The notes under the pieces: generated by a model
Told to the model about the DNA's origin: nothing
What the model saw: only the letters and a program-made list of their open reading frames with translations
Databases searched by the model: none
From: Lateolabrax maculatus
Lineage: Eukaryota > Chordata > Actinopteri > Acropomatiformes > Lateolabracidae
Reading direction: 5' to 3'
Length of the DNA: 64,000 bases
Assembly: GCA_031216445.1 (NCBI GenBank)
Contig: CM062219.1
Location: 13,733,001-13,797,000 of the forward strand
Program-made: the position numbers and the translations under genes
Part shown: one piece after another, positions 53,320-64,000 of the stretch
Layout of the letters: each line of letters starts with the position of its first letter
Numbering within the stretch: position 1 is the first letter of the stretch

Positions 53320-54757
53320 CATTCAGACTTTTTTTTTATTTTTCTACAAAAATATTTTACATTAGAAAACACAGCTTAAAATATACACAGTCCACTTGGT
53401 TATGCAATAACTGCAGAACCTTTCAACTCAAATATATCAGTCAATAGGTAAATATATCTTTACAGCAAGAATAAATTCAGGGGCCAAGTTGTGACTCTTG
53501 TCTTCAGAAGGAGCTATGGGTGATAAAGGAAATTGTCCAACAGTCACAAAAAGGTTCTATAAACTCTATGACCTGATGAAAGCAATGTGAAATAAACAGG
53601 AATATTGATACAAAACATACAACTAAACCGAGAGCAGAGAATGCTTCTGATCCAGAGGCGAAAAATGATGAACCCATGGAAACGCGTACATAAGCAGCAG
53701 TTTCTAACTTCGGGGTACAGTTGAGGGATTTAGGCGAGGAAATTGGTGCTGACGGAGTCCATCCACCTACTCATCCAGCCACCCTTGCAGCGCACACAGT
53801 GAGAAGTTTGCACACTGTCTGCAAGAGTAGATGCCCACATATTCATGCTTATCACAAGCACTTCAGTAGAGCTAGTTCAGACCTTATACTGGATATTAAA
53901 AAGGACAATTCCCCAGTTTAAAAAAAAATTCAGTTTTTTCAATTACTTCTGGTGCTGTCCTGCCATGATGTTAGTTCTGGGTGTATTTCCCCAGTTCAGT
54001 TTCTGAGACATCCAATACATTGAAAAATTACCTGACGTAAGAAAAATATATATTTAAAATAAAATCAGCAGCAATGTGTCTTTCCAGAAACAGTGTCCCT
54101 GTTACTCTGGACAATCTACAGCCTTTGTTCTACACTGTTTTCACTGGAACTAGTTTTAACAGAGGAATACTGACATTGTTTTTGCAAAGGTACACTACTG
54201 TTGAGGTTTTTCATTTGAAATGTTCCAGTGTGTTGAACAACACGAACAAAATTCCTTTCACCTCCATTGTATTGGGGTGGAGGCAGGAGCTATTACATAG
54301 CTTGGCAAACCGATAGCATACGCTGTTATTTCATAAAATAGGCAACAGTGTGTGTTGGCATGCTGTTCACCTTGGCACCAGCCTACATCCCAGGATGCCT
54401 TTAACTTGTCTGTATGTGAGGCATTGCTGCTCTAAACCTGCTGTGCATGAAGACGAATAATCCCTGTTGGTGCTCTTCTTTATACTCAATAACCTTTTTC
54501 CTTGCAGGGATGAGTCAGTTTGAGCATTCAATAAAAAGAATGTTGTAAAGCATTATGAGTGAGTGAATACCTATAAGCATGGCTACTTTAGTTGGCAGTG
54601 CCCACCAAATGACATGGAAAATAAATAACAGCAAAATTAGCGCAAAAAAAAGGTACCAAATTATATAATAAAAACAAAATGTTCCAGTTGTTGCTTCCAC
54701 TTAGTGTCTACTGGCCCTCCACTGATCAGCTCAGGAACTTTGTCCCGTGCTTTGGCA
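53320..54757 (-). other. mmp17: mmp17 3' UTR (approximate)
   Basis: Minus-strand sequence after the stop codon at 54758-54760. AATAAA in minus orientation (TTTATT on plus, 53335-53340) is a plausible poly(A) signal about 1.4 kb downstream. No exon or ORF with family support is present. The end point is inferred. Confidence 0.5.
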
Positions 54758-55084
54758 TCATAGCAGTTCAGAGCGGAGGGCCAGCGAGAGCGTCCAGAGA
54801 GGGGGCAGCAGCCAGAGGGGAGACGGGGAGGGGCGGGCGCCCAAAGGCGAAGCGGTGTCAGAGGTGCAGGAGCACACCTCGTATCCATTCTCCGCGTGGT
54901 CTGGGTGTTGGTGCACGTTGCCTCTCGTCTCCGTGCTTTTGGGCTCGGAGTCCGGAGAGTCCGACTGCATCTCGGTGCACAGCAGCCAGTCTTTGGCGAT
55001 GAGGCGGGGGAATCCTGCCTCCACCTCCATGTCACTGCCAGGCACTCTCCAGTACTCCTTCCCCTTGAAGAAATAGGACGAGCC

Positions 55085-55139
<55 letters not shown>

Positions 55140-58132
55140 CAGAAGGGTTGGTTTTAGTGTGGGTGTGTACAGCATAGATCAGATTCATTATTCACACAAG
55201 GTACAGAGTTGTCTTTGCTCTCATTTGGTATACACAACAAGCACAGAACAAGTAAAACATCAAGGTCTGTTTTAACCATACCCCACAGTACATCTGCGCG
55301 ATAAGGAGTGGAAATAATTTGAAACAGGGTGGGATTACAAAAGAAACATATCAGTTGGCATGTACAGCCAGATCCATCATAGAGAACTATATAATTTAAT
55401 TTAATATTAGAGCGGTGCATTCCCACTAGTGAATTTACAACATAGTGAGTTTCGGATAAGAGAGTCCAGATCAGATAAAGGATGTTTTTTCCTTCCCAAC
55501 CCATCTGAATGTACTATCTATTTCAGCAAGGAAAAGTTTTCAAATCAGACCCTGCTCTCAAATGTAAGTCATTAAGCTACCATGAAATGGTGATGTAACT
55601 TTGGCAAAGAGAACAAAAAAGACAGTCTTACTCTGTAGGAAATTGTATGATAAATTTGGCATTGTTTCCTGTTGGAATCTTTAACTGTGCTATGTCCAGT
55701 GACACCGTACTTTCTAAAAAAACTCTTTATCTCAAGAAAATACCATTTCACAGACTGAAATCAGCTCTCACATTAAAATAGAGCCCTTAGTCTATAGACA
55801 GAGGACTAGTCTGAAACCAACAACCTGATAAGCAGTTGGTGTGCTCGCTGTTCAGATTGTAGGCTCCATATTCTCTCCGTATTAAAAAATAAAAGCTAAG
55901 CCGGCACACATCAGTATTGCCAGTCACCCTGTGTTGTCACAAGCTTTTATTTTTTGGTTGCTGTTAGTTGCCGTGGGACGGCAATGATTCAACTATGGAC
56001 TCTGATGGATGATCTGAACTAAATCTTATGGTGGCAAACGCATCCTGTTTATGCTTGGATGTTGTGCAGCATAGCTGAGTTGTAGCCAGTAGCTTTGCTG
56101 GTGATAGCTGCAAGATTGAGCACCCCCACTAGAAGAGACGGGATAATTGAGCACCAGTAGGAGCATGCACAAACAATCCTTGAATTCTTTGGAGAGAAGG
56201 TTTATTTTGTTTTTCTGTTCAGACAAATTGAATTGGTTATTTGAAGAATCAAAACAGATTCTGCCTCATGGGTGTCATTGCTTTTATGACATTAAAATTA
56301 TACTGTATGCAATTACAACACATTACAAAATGACAAATAATTTTGCATTTTGGCAATTGCACGTATTTCCTATTAAAAAAAATTATTAAGTAAAACTGGC
56401 CAGGATAATGTACATAAAAGGGGTTTATGTCATTTTGTATGGTCTCTGTGGGTGTGTTGGCCAGCACAGGACACAGCAATGCCTTGTGGGCATTCTTGAC
56501 ATCATACTTGCACTGTGCAACTTGATTGTTACTGACACACTCCCTACTGCGCCTGTCCTTTCACTTCAGGGTAATTAAGTTAATTAGAGTCACTAAAATA
56601 CCAAATGGGCGCTGGCAGAAGAAAAGAAAACCTAAAGACTGTGTGCTTTGCGTGCTATTAAGAAAAAATACGTTCAGTGTACATCAGAAGTGATAATGAG
56701 AATAATATTAACATATAAATATTTATATGCCACACACTCTTTTTGCTCTTGAAGTATGTCAAATATGATATCTGGTGTGTGTGCATTGTTTGAACCTGTG
56801 TTATGGGACAAAAAAAAATTAATAAAATAAACTTGATTTAATAATAAATGACAAAATTGAAACTACAGACATCAATATCAACCTCTGTCCAAGGTCATGG
56901 AAAAAAGAAGTGATGCTGGTCTAAGCAGTTTCCTTGTAAGTGAGTGACAGCTCACTGCCCCCTAGTAGTCCATTTCCAGCGCAAAATCATTAGAATATAT
57001 TCAATCTGGACTGCAGCTTGAACGTATTTCTTCACACACACACACACACACACACCCACACACACACACACACACACACAGGTTATACCTCTAAACTTCA
57101 GATGAGTAGTAAACAATTTATTTTTCTAAGTCCTACCTTAACCATAAAAACAAGTTCCAAAATAGCTCTCTGAAGCCCTTTGCGGTGGGGACGGACCCTA
57201 ATATCGTCACTATCCAAAAATGTCCTTATTCCCTAAGTCTAGAACAGACCTTGATCCTCACAAAGATGGAAGTACAAGCGGACACACATTAACAAAGTCT
57301 CTCTTATCCATCTATCTCTGTTATAAGAAGACCAAGTCCACAGGGCTGAACACCACTCTGTCTTCTTCGAATCCTTTCTTTTCCTCAGAGACTAAAAGTC
57401 TTGGAGCTGTCAATAAAACCCCTGAATCACTTCTTTACCCAAACCATAATATTCTTGAAAGGGTGATTGTATTTACTTTATGGCAATATCTGGTCTTGAG
57501 GGGCTTCTCTATTAATTCATTATTTAAACATAAGAATTAAAGAATAAAGCTGGAGACCAAAACCAAAGAGGTGTTAATCTATCTCTCTCCTACACTGTCT
57601 GTGGCACTCTCCACTAATGTGACACTACTACAGTTATGGATGCTTCATGTGAACGTCCTCTACAGGTTAAAAATTATATTCATAGCTGATAAATGTTCTT
57701 CTCCTTTTATCCTTTTTCTGGTCATAACTAAAAGGCTAAACTACTCCTGGGTGCCATACTGATGTCAGCAGCTATGATTATTATAATCATTACAGCTACA
57801 TTAATACCGTTTAGGTGCGTTTTTCCCTCCACAGCAACCATTCTCTATGGTTTTACTGCTTTTCTCTGTGTCTCTGTGATTTCTCTATCTGTCCTCTGAG
57901 TCAAGCCATCTATTTTTCTAACATCTCTTTTTTCCCCTTCCCTTCCCTTTATTATCTCTCTTCATCCTCAGGTGTCCCCATATCTATCTTGTCTGCATTC
58001 CCCTTCTCTTCCTCTTTTCCCGTATCCCTCTCTGTCTTTCTGTTCTATTTTCATAATGAGGTGTCACCATATCTCCTCTCTCCTTCTTGCTGTCATATCA
58101 CTCTTTTCTCTCCCCTGTCCGTTCTATCTCTT

Positions 58133-58178
<46 letters not shown>

Positions 58179-61100
58179 TCATCCTGAGCCGATGAAACAA
58201 ACAGAGAAGTGGCTTTGATGTGGCTCCAGTTCCCAGGCTCCATGGTCTTTCTATGTGCGTATGTGCGCGCAGGTTTCCGAGTTTACCCTTCAAGGCTCTG
58301 TGGTGACAATGGCCAGGGGTGAAGCAAAGTTGGGACTGTGCGTTTGCGTGTTTAGCCTCTTCCCCCTCACACTCTCACACATGCACACACACACACACAC
58401 ACACACACCCACACACACTCACACACACCCACACACACCCACACACACACACATCAAAGAGCTTGGAGCAGGACCAAAGACAGAACACAGACCACTAAAC
58501 ACCTGACAGGGAAAGAGCTTCCTTGTATTAACATGCTGCAGGGGGGGATTAGGGGCATCCTGGCTCCCACTGAGTATGACCTCAAATTTCAGGACTCAGT
58601 TGCTGTTTTCTGAGGGTATTTATAAAATATAAAAATGCCCTAGCATCATTCAGAGCCACAGACAATACACACACACACACAAACACGCAGACACCAGACT
58701 ATAAGGAAAACATAAAAAGTTTCTCATACATAGGGTGTTAGACCATCTTACACCTCTCTCATTAACATGCACATGTGATCATATGACTGCAGCTACGATG
58801 CTTTGATGGAAACAGGCGGTGCGACCTTGACTCTCGGCTGCTACAGTCGAGCTGCTCACTGTGATTACACTGGACAAGCTCCAAGGTTTGAATGTGTTTG
58901 ACTGTGCGAATGTGTTGGCAAGAAAGGCCATGTGTGCTACGTCAAAATAACAGATAAAAAAGTTTAAAAAAAATATTCTGACACATGAAATAAAAAAACA
59001 AATGCAAATGTGCCTCTAATCTGCATACTGCAGCTATGCCGACAACAAATTGTGCATGGATACAACCAGGGGGGCTGCCAAAATAAAATAAACTTAAGTA
59101 AAATTAAAATAAATGTTATGACAGAATGCACTGTATGATACCAAATCTTAAACTGGAATAAATGTTCTCAGGTGAAATAGATAGAAGGTGATTTAAACTA
59201 ATCAAAACATCACATTTCAATTCCAACCTCTTTTAATGTGTACGAAGATAACAACATATATATTTGCTGATTGTCAATCAAACATAAGTGATTGATGAGA
59301 TTCTGAAAGCCATGTAAGAGTCTTCACAAACAGACACATCGATATAATGTAATTTTAACTATTTCAGTGTTTTACCTTGGAAGTTGGCTCGGAATCGTAA
59401 TCTGACCGTAAAACTTCATCCAAGACTTGAAGCTGCATGTTTGCTAACTCGCTAATGGTTCCAATCCATGTCTCATATTTCACTTGTGATTCATTCCTCT
59501 TTGAGGATTTTCCCCTGAGAGGGATATTGCACAGTCTTGCCTTAGGCACCAGCAAATACCAGAGCTACCAGTGGTCTGATGCTGTGGCGAAGTGTTACAG
59601 CTCCATTTTTCTCCGAGAAATATAATCATTTATCGCTGGAGGAAACAGACAGTGGTGATTCATCATTTATTGAATGTAATCAATCAGAATTTCTATATAA
59701 TCTTTCTTTTTTTATAAAGACAGAAGAGGTCAAATATATGTCACTGGCTTCCTACACACCTTCTCACTCTGGGTGATAGATTACTTTTGGCGGTGTAATT
59801 TTGATCATTTATTTTGTGGAATATTGAAAAAGTAGCAATACAGCTTTATTACCACACATGCATTTATTTGAAGTTCTTTAGAGAAGCAGCAATGCTACTG
59901 AAACAAAGAAAGACAAAGGCAGACATCTGCTTTTGTGGTATGCTGTCAGACAGAATTGTTTATGCGTCTGCATTTTTTGTCTGGCTTTTGTCTCTTATTG
60001 TAAAGCCCTTTGTGACACTTGCTCAAGAAAGGTGTTATATCAAATAAACCTGTACTTGTTTACTTACTTTACTTTCAGCTCAGGAGTGAGCACCTTAGGT
60101 TCTAACTCAAAAGTAAAGGTAGAAGAGGTTGAAAGATTGACCACACCTTTGTAACATGGTTGCAAAAATGTATGCAAGTGATGGATGAAGGAAGTGTTTG
60201 TCAGGTTGCTCACCATCCGACCACCTCATGGCGTCGTCCAGCTGTGGCGGCAGCCCCTTCCAAAGCGTGCTGTCCTTAGGGTAGCCCAGGTCCATACGCC
60301 TCAGGTGGTCATCGTAGCGCCAGTAGTGGTTGTCTTTGAAGAAGTAGGTTTTGTCGTTGTGCAGCCAAACGAAGGCTGCATCCACACCGTCCATAGGCAG
60401 GCCAAAGTCACTGATTGGACGAGGGTAACCCTCCTCCACGTTATTGTCTTTAAATACCCAGTACTTTAGACCTGAAGAGGGTGGACACAGAAAATCTACC
60501 TATTTATGTAGTTTTACACATCACACACAGCAGACAGTGTATGTACTTCAGATGATACATTTGAAATGACTGGAGACCTGAAAGATATTTAAAAGGACAT
60601 TCTCGTGTTTCAAAAAGATTTACACATATTTCTGTGATGCAGCCAATGAAGAACATTCTCTGCCAGAAACATTTTACATCAAATGTGAAACATGCCCTTG
60701 TTTCTGCACCCGTTTTTAAATTATTTAATTTATAACTCCTCTGCCCTCTTACATAAGGAAAATTTCCTTCAAAGTCCCAGCCACATTGTAAGAAAGGTGT
60801 GAACTATTTTTTCATCCAGCCTCTTGATAGTGTGGATGAATTGCATTTTAAAAAGTCTGCAGGACATCAGCAATTTAAAAAAAAAAAAAAAACTGTTCGG
60901 GATGCAGTGTCACTTAAAATGCAGTATGTAATGTGCTTATTTATTTGAGCTATCAAATTCATTTTAAAAGTGTAGACAGAATGCGAGAGGAAAGAAGAAA
61001 AGAAAATCCTGTGATTGCAGATGCTCGCTCACATGATTGAACCAGGCCATCTTTTTGTTCATCTTAGGTGTCATTTCAACATCTTATAAAATACTGGAAT

Positions 61101-62018
61101 GTAGCTTTTCTTTTTTGGTACCACACCTTTGAAAAAGACTATTTTGTGGTCCCCGGGCCTCTCATACACGGCATCCACGCTGTCCAGATTGTTTGGAAGG
61201 CCCCTCCAGAAGCGATGGATCTGAGCGGGACGCAGAGACACCAGGTGCTTCTCTCTTGTTAGTCGCCAGAAGTACTTTCCTGTGAGGAACAGGACAGTTT
61301 GGACTCAGGAGGATCAGCACTATTCAGGGTGGTGATTTTTTTTTTCCAAGTGTAAATGAATGCAATGAAGACGAACATTGATCATGTTGTCACTGGCGTG
61401 TTTGTGTAGAGATTGTATACAAAATCCCATATGATACAGACTGACTACAACTGCAAGCAAGATCTATATCTTGGTCAGTTCAAACATCTGAAAAAAGAAC
61501 ACTCAAAGGGCAAAATAATTGCAACATTCATCTGTGAACTGTCATCTCTTGCAAGTTGTATAAAACATTAAAAAAGGTTAAAAAAGGTTTTAAAAATGTC
61601 AGTTAAAGTTCAACACACTTAGCTAACACTTCAGCTGCTGTGGGTACATTGCTCAGAGTTTGTATCTTGTCTCTATTTTCAGAGGGAAGCTAGGGGTCGT
61701 TCCTCCAGAGGGCATGCATGAAAGCCTGATGTAATTTTTGGACTGCGGTCTCTCAGCAGGGCTCAGCAGGCTCAGTCGGGTGTCGACATCTTCCCCGCTC
61801 TCTCATTCTCATCCCGTCTCTCCTTTAATTTGCTCTTCCTCCTCTTACTTCCGCCTCATTTAGCTAATTTCTTTTCATTTTTCCCACGCAGCTCTGTAAC
61901 TCTGCGTCTGTCTGTCTCCCTCTGCGACTCCTTACCTTTGAAAAAGAAGGCCTCCCCTCGTATCTGGGCCACCGCATCAAAGTGACTGGTGCATCTGTCG
62001 GGGGCATCACGCGCCAGC
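54758..62018 (-). CDS. mmp17: Matrix metalloproteinase 17 (MT4-MMP), 3' part: hemopexin domain and GPI tail
   Basis: Exons in transcript order: 62018-61936, 61279-61127, 60471-60214, 55083-54758; phases 1, 1, 1 agree, giving 273 residues to the stop. MMP17 is a GPI-anchored cell-surface protease that processes extracellular proteins. The first visible exon carries DRCTSHFDAVAQIRGEAFFF, which opens the hemopexin domain (the cysteine that closes the propeller). GKYFWRLTREKHLVSLRPAQ, DSVDAVYERPGDHKIVFFKG and KYWVFKDNNVEEGYPRPISD follow, then DAAFVWLHNDKTYFFKDNHY, DDAMRWSDG and DWLLC, the partner cysteine. The C-terminus has the NGYEVCSCTSDTASP motif typical of MMP17 and a hydrophobic tail WLLPPLWTLSLAL fitting a GPI-attachment signal. 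MMP25 fits less well. Propeptide and catalytic exons lie beyond the right edge. Fish mmp17a and mmp17b cannot be told apart. Confidence 0.93.
55089..55138 (-). repeat. (GA)n microsatellite forming the polypyrimidine tract of the mmp17 last exon
   Basis: On the minus strand this is (TC)n directly followed by TGCAG and the last exon at 55083. About 25 units with no other pyrimidine tract between repeat and acceptor. Confidence 0.95.
57032..57081. repeat. (CA)n microsatellite in the mmp17 last intron
   Basis: About 24 CA units with one ACCC interruption. Confidence 0.95.
58135..58176. repeat. (CT)n microsatellite in the mmp17 last intron
   Basis: About 21 CT units within a generally pyrimidine-rich stretch from about 57890. 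Confidence 0.95.
58384..58452. repeat. (CA)n microsatellite with ACCC interruptions
   Basis: About 34 CA units, directly abutting the inverted element at 58452-58541. Confidence 0.95.
58452..58541 (-). repeat. Inverted element pair, copy 2
   Basis: Reverse-complement partner of 50830-50940, with CATCAAAGAGC, GGAGCAGGACC, AACACAGACC, CTAAACACCTGACA and ATGCTGC in mirrored order. It lies inside the mmp17 last intron, and the two copies flank the last exon. Confidence 0.75.
59985..60062 (+). repeat. Probable 3' tail of a dispersed element
   Basis: TTGTAAAGCCCTTTGTGACA, CTCAAGAAAGGTGTTATATC and AAATAAACCTG resemble the GTAAAGCGCTTTGTGA..GAAAGGCGCTATATAAATAAA tails common in fish repeats. Upstream limits are unclear. 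Confidence 0.45.
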
Positions 62019-64000
62019 CTGAGAGAGATGTGAAGAAAGTAGGAGGGGAGAAGATTGTAAAAGGAGGGAAAAAAGAACCTCTTATGTAAAACTGGACATT
62101 AACACTTTAAATCTTTGAACACCACTGACAATAGTATTTCTGTGTCATCTAAAACGATTTATTACATATTTATAAAAGTGAAGATACGTTCTTTTGTCAC
62201 AAAATCTGTTAATATGCATTTTAAATCAGATGTGTTGATCCTTTTCAAAATGTTTTTATTCATCTACATTTTGTTCACGCTTTCCTATCATCCACTGTGA
62301 CCGGGTGCCTGTGCATTAATCAGTGAAACCTGGCTAAACAAAAGAGGAGATGCTATCAGGCTGACACGGTGAGGTCCCTCGGTGCATTTATCTCCGGGGT
62401 TTTTAAGTGATTTAAAGCACCGACGTGGCCGGCCTGCCAATGATGAAGCCATTAGCACCACGGGGCTGAGAGTGGGAGCCCGCCAGGCCTTATATTACCA
62501 ACAAAGGTCTCTATTCAGAGCTCTATTAGCACTAGGCCACTGCCGTGCGGTCAGTACAGGTGCCCTTGTCAGGCCCAATCCAGCTTTTTCACGCATCATG
62601 ACCTGATGGAGTCAGTGGAAAATGATTAATGAAGGCTGTGGAAGTCCGAGACTGGGGAGCAAAAGACGGTTAATTATCCCACCATTGCCTGTTCAGCTTC
62701 GACATCCTTCTCAGTGCTCCCTTTTTGTTTACTGTTGTGTTGTGTTTTCTGAAACAAATTTGAGTTGCAGTCTTTTGTTGGACCTCTTGGGGGATACTTT
62801 AAGGTTAGTGCTTGGTGGTTTGTGTGTGTGAGCGTGTGTATGTACATTCACAATACAGAAATGGGTTAAAGTTAGGGTTAGGAAAATTTACCACAATTAA
62901 GTCTAATTATCCTTGATAATCTGAAAAACTACAGGCTGATAGCCGCCCAGCTTGCTTTAGGGAATTACTTAATTAGATGGGCAGGCTCCAATGCTTACTC
63001 GCAGCCTCTTAGCTAATTTGCCTTTTTGGCTTCAAAAAATTCTTTTTACAATAAATGTTGAGTATTCCTGCATGGATTCATTACATCGTTTCTCGATGGA
63101 AGTGCAGCAAAAATATGAAAATGTAAAAACAATCACAATATAATAATGCTGATGTACCGGGAACCATCAGAAAAATGGAAATCGCTCTATAATGAGATCC
63201 AATACAGTTACCCTGCAATAAATACCGCCTGTGTGAGGCCTCTTAAGAGTGTAGTGTTCTTACAGATGAAGCTGAACTTCTATAATGGCCCTAACTTTAA
63301 TATAGCCACATTAAAGCATCGCACATTAAACCTTTTTATGCTGTAGTTTATGTGCATGTCTACTTTTGCCAAATGAAGACCTTAACACCTATCAAACAGC
63401 AGCACTTATAAGACGTGTCCTGAGTCGACTGTGGAGCAAGCATCATTTTCGGCACCAAAATGGTGTCAGATTTTTATTGACACAACTCTGGCTATGACAG
63501 CGCAGGCGGTGTCATGTCAAATGGGATTTACAGAGTGACTGAAGGCTGGAAAACATCAACCTTCACCCAAAAAAACGGCAACATTGGTGATGCAAAGTCA
63601 CTGCCTTTGATCTGGGCACAAAAGTTGAGGGATTGTTGAAGAGGCCCAAGTGGATTTCTGTAATACAGTATAGTGCTGTAACAGTAGATTGTTTTGTTTT
63701 TTTGTGGCATGTCAAAGATTCCAAGTATCTTCACATCTACTTACAGAACAGTGGATCTGTTTTCAGGGAGATCCAGCAGGACAGGAGGTTCAGCTGTCTG
63801 GGAGGGGTTGCCTGGTCGGTTTGTGTGGGAAACTGAGTCTCTGACACCTAAAAGGTCAAATGTCAACTCAAATGAATAAAAAAACATATGTTGCAATGTT
63901 ACTATTTTCCTATATTGTACCACAGTATAACATTCACATACTGTGTGTGATTCTCTTCTCCTTTGTGTTTTATTTTCTTTCTTCACTCACATACTTCAAT
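62019..64000 (-). other. mmp17: mmp17 intron, right edge of window
   Basis: No further mmp17 exon (hinge or catalytic domain with HExxHxxGxxH) was found up to the right edge. Several blocks (about 62350-62700, 62890-63020, 63140-63350, 63440-63540) have balanced composition and many TAAT/ATTA motifs, unlike the surrounding AT-rich intron; see findings. Confidence 0.5.

Larger units (their letters stand above)
55089..60213 (-). other. mmp17: mmp17 last intron (5.1 kb)
   Basis: Separates the hemopexin exon at 60214-60471 from the last exon. It contains CA and CT microsatellites (57032-57081, 58135-58176, 58384-58452), the inverted element 58452-58541 and a repeat tail at about 59985-60062. No coding exon is supported. 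Confidence 0.6.

Noticed and set aside
54661..55188. 175-residue minus-strand ORF over the mmp17 last exon
   Set aside because: Alternative frame running through the CT microsatellite and intron; the conserved MMP17 reading is in another frame.
59364..59555. Possible transposase-like minus-strand ORF in the mmp17 intron
   Set aside because: 63 residues with no motif I can name; insufficient to call a mobile element.

Overview
This is a piece of a vertebrate nuclear genome, almost certainly a ray-finned (teleost) fish. Genes are split into small exons with GT-AG introns. Dinucleotide microsatellites are frequent, the crkl promoter lies in a CpG-rich block, and several dispersed repeats have the look of common fish families. 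No bacterial, organellar or viral genome structure was seen. All exons below were placed by reading splice sites by eye and testing that reading frame and phase carry across every junction; family calls rest on remembered vertebrate proteins, with no database search.

Layout. (1) 1-19020, plus strand: ulk1, the autophagy-initiating kinase. The window begins inside an early intron. The visible 24 exons (2302-15977) run from mid kinase N-lobe to the stop codon, followed by a roughly 3 kb 3' UTR. (2) 19400-23750, plus strand: ccdc74, a small coiled-coil gene with a textbook RFX X-box in its promoter. (3) 26840-36890, plus strand: crkl, an SH2-SH3-SH3 adaptor in three coding exons, preceded by a CpG-rich 5' region containing a 21-bp perfect palindrome. 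(4) 41072-44203, minus strand: a nine-exon T-box gene of the Tbx16/Tbx6-like (VegT) class. (5) 53320-64000, minus strand: the 3' half of mmp17, a GPI-anchored membrane-type metalloproteinase. The hemopexin exons and C-terminal tail are present; the catalytic exons lie beyond the right edge.

Between the genes are a degenerate LINE reverse transcriptase fragment (about 48640-48965), several dispersed repeats, and unexplained stretches that could hold regulatory elements of the T-box gene and mmp17. The genes act in unrelated processes (autophagy, microtubules or cilia, tyrosine-kinase signalling, mesoderm patterning, pericellular proteolysis). They are neighbours by shared ancestry, not an operon-like system: ulk1 and mmp17 are also close together in human (12q24.33).

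The most interesting structure concerns RNA processing. In ulk1 there are two inverted copies of one repeat flanking eleven exons, an overlapping donor pair whose upstream choice gives an immediate stop, a GC-AG intron, a TG tract against one acceptor, and three NAGNAG acceptors. In mmp17 a (CT)n microsatellite serves as the polypyrimidine tract of the last exon. I found no convincing new multi-gene system.
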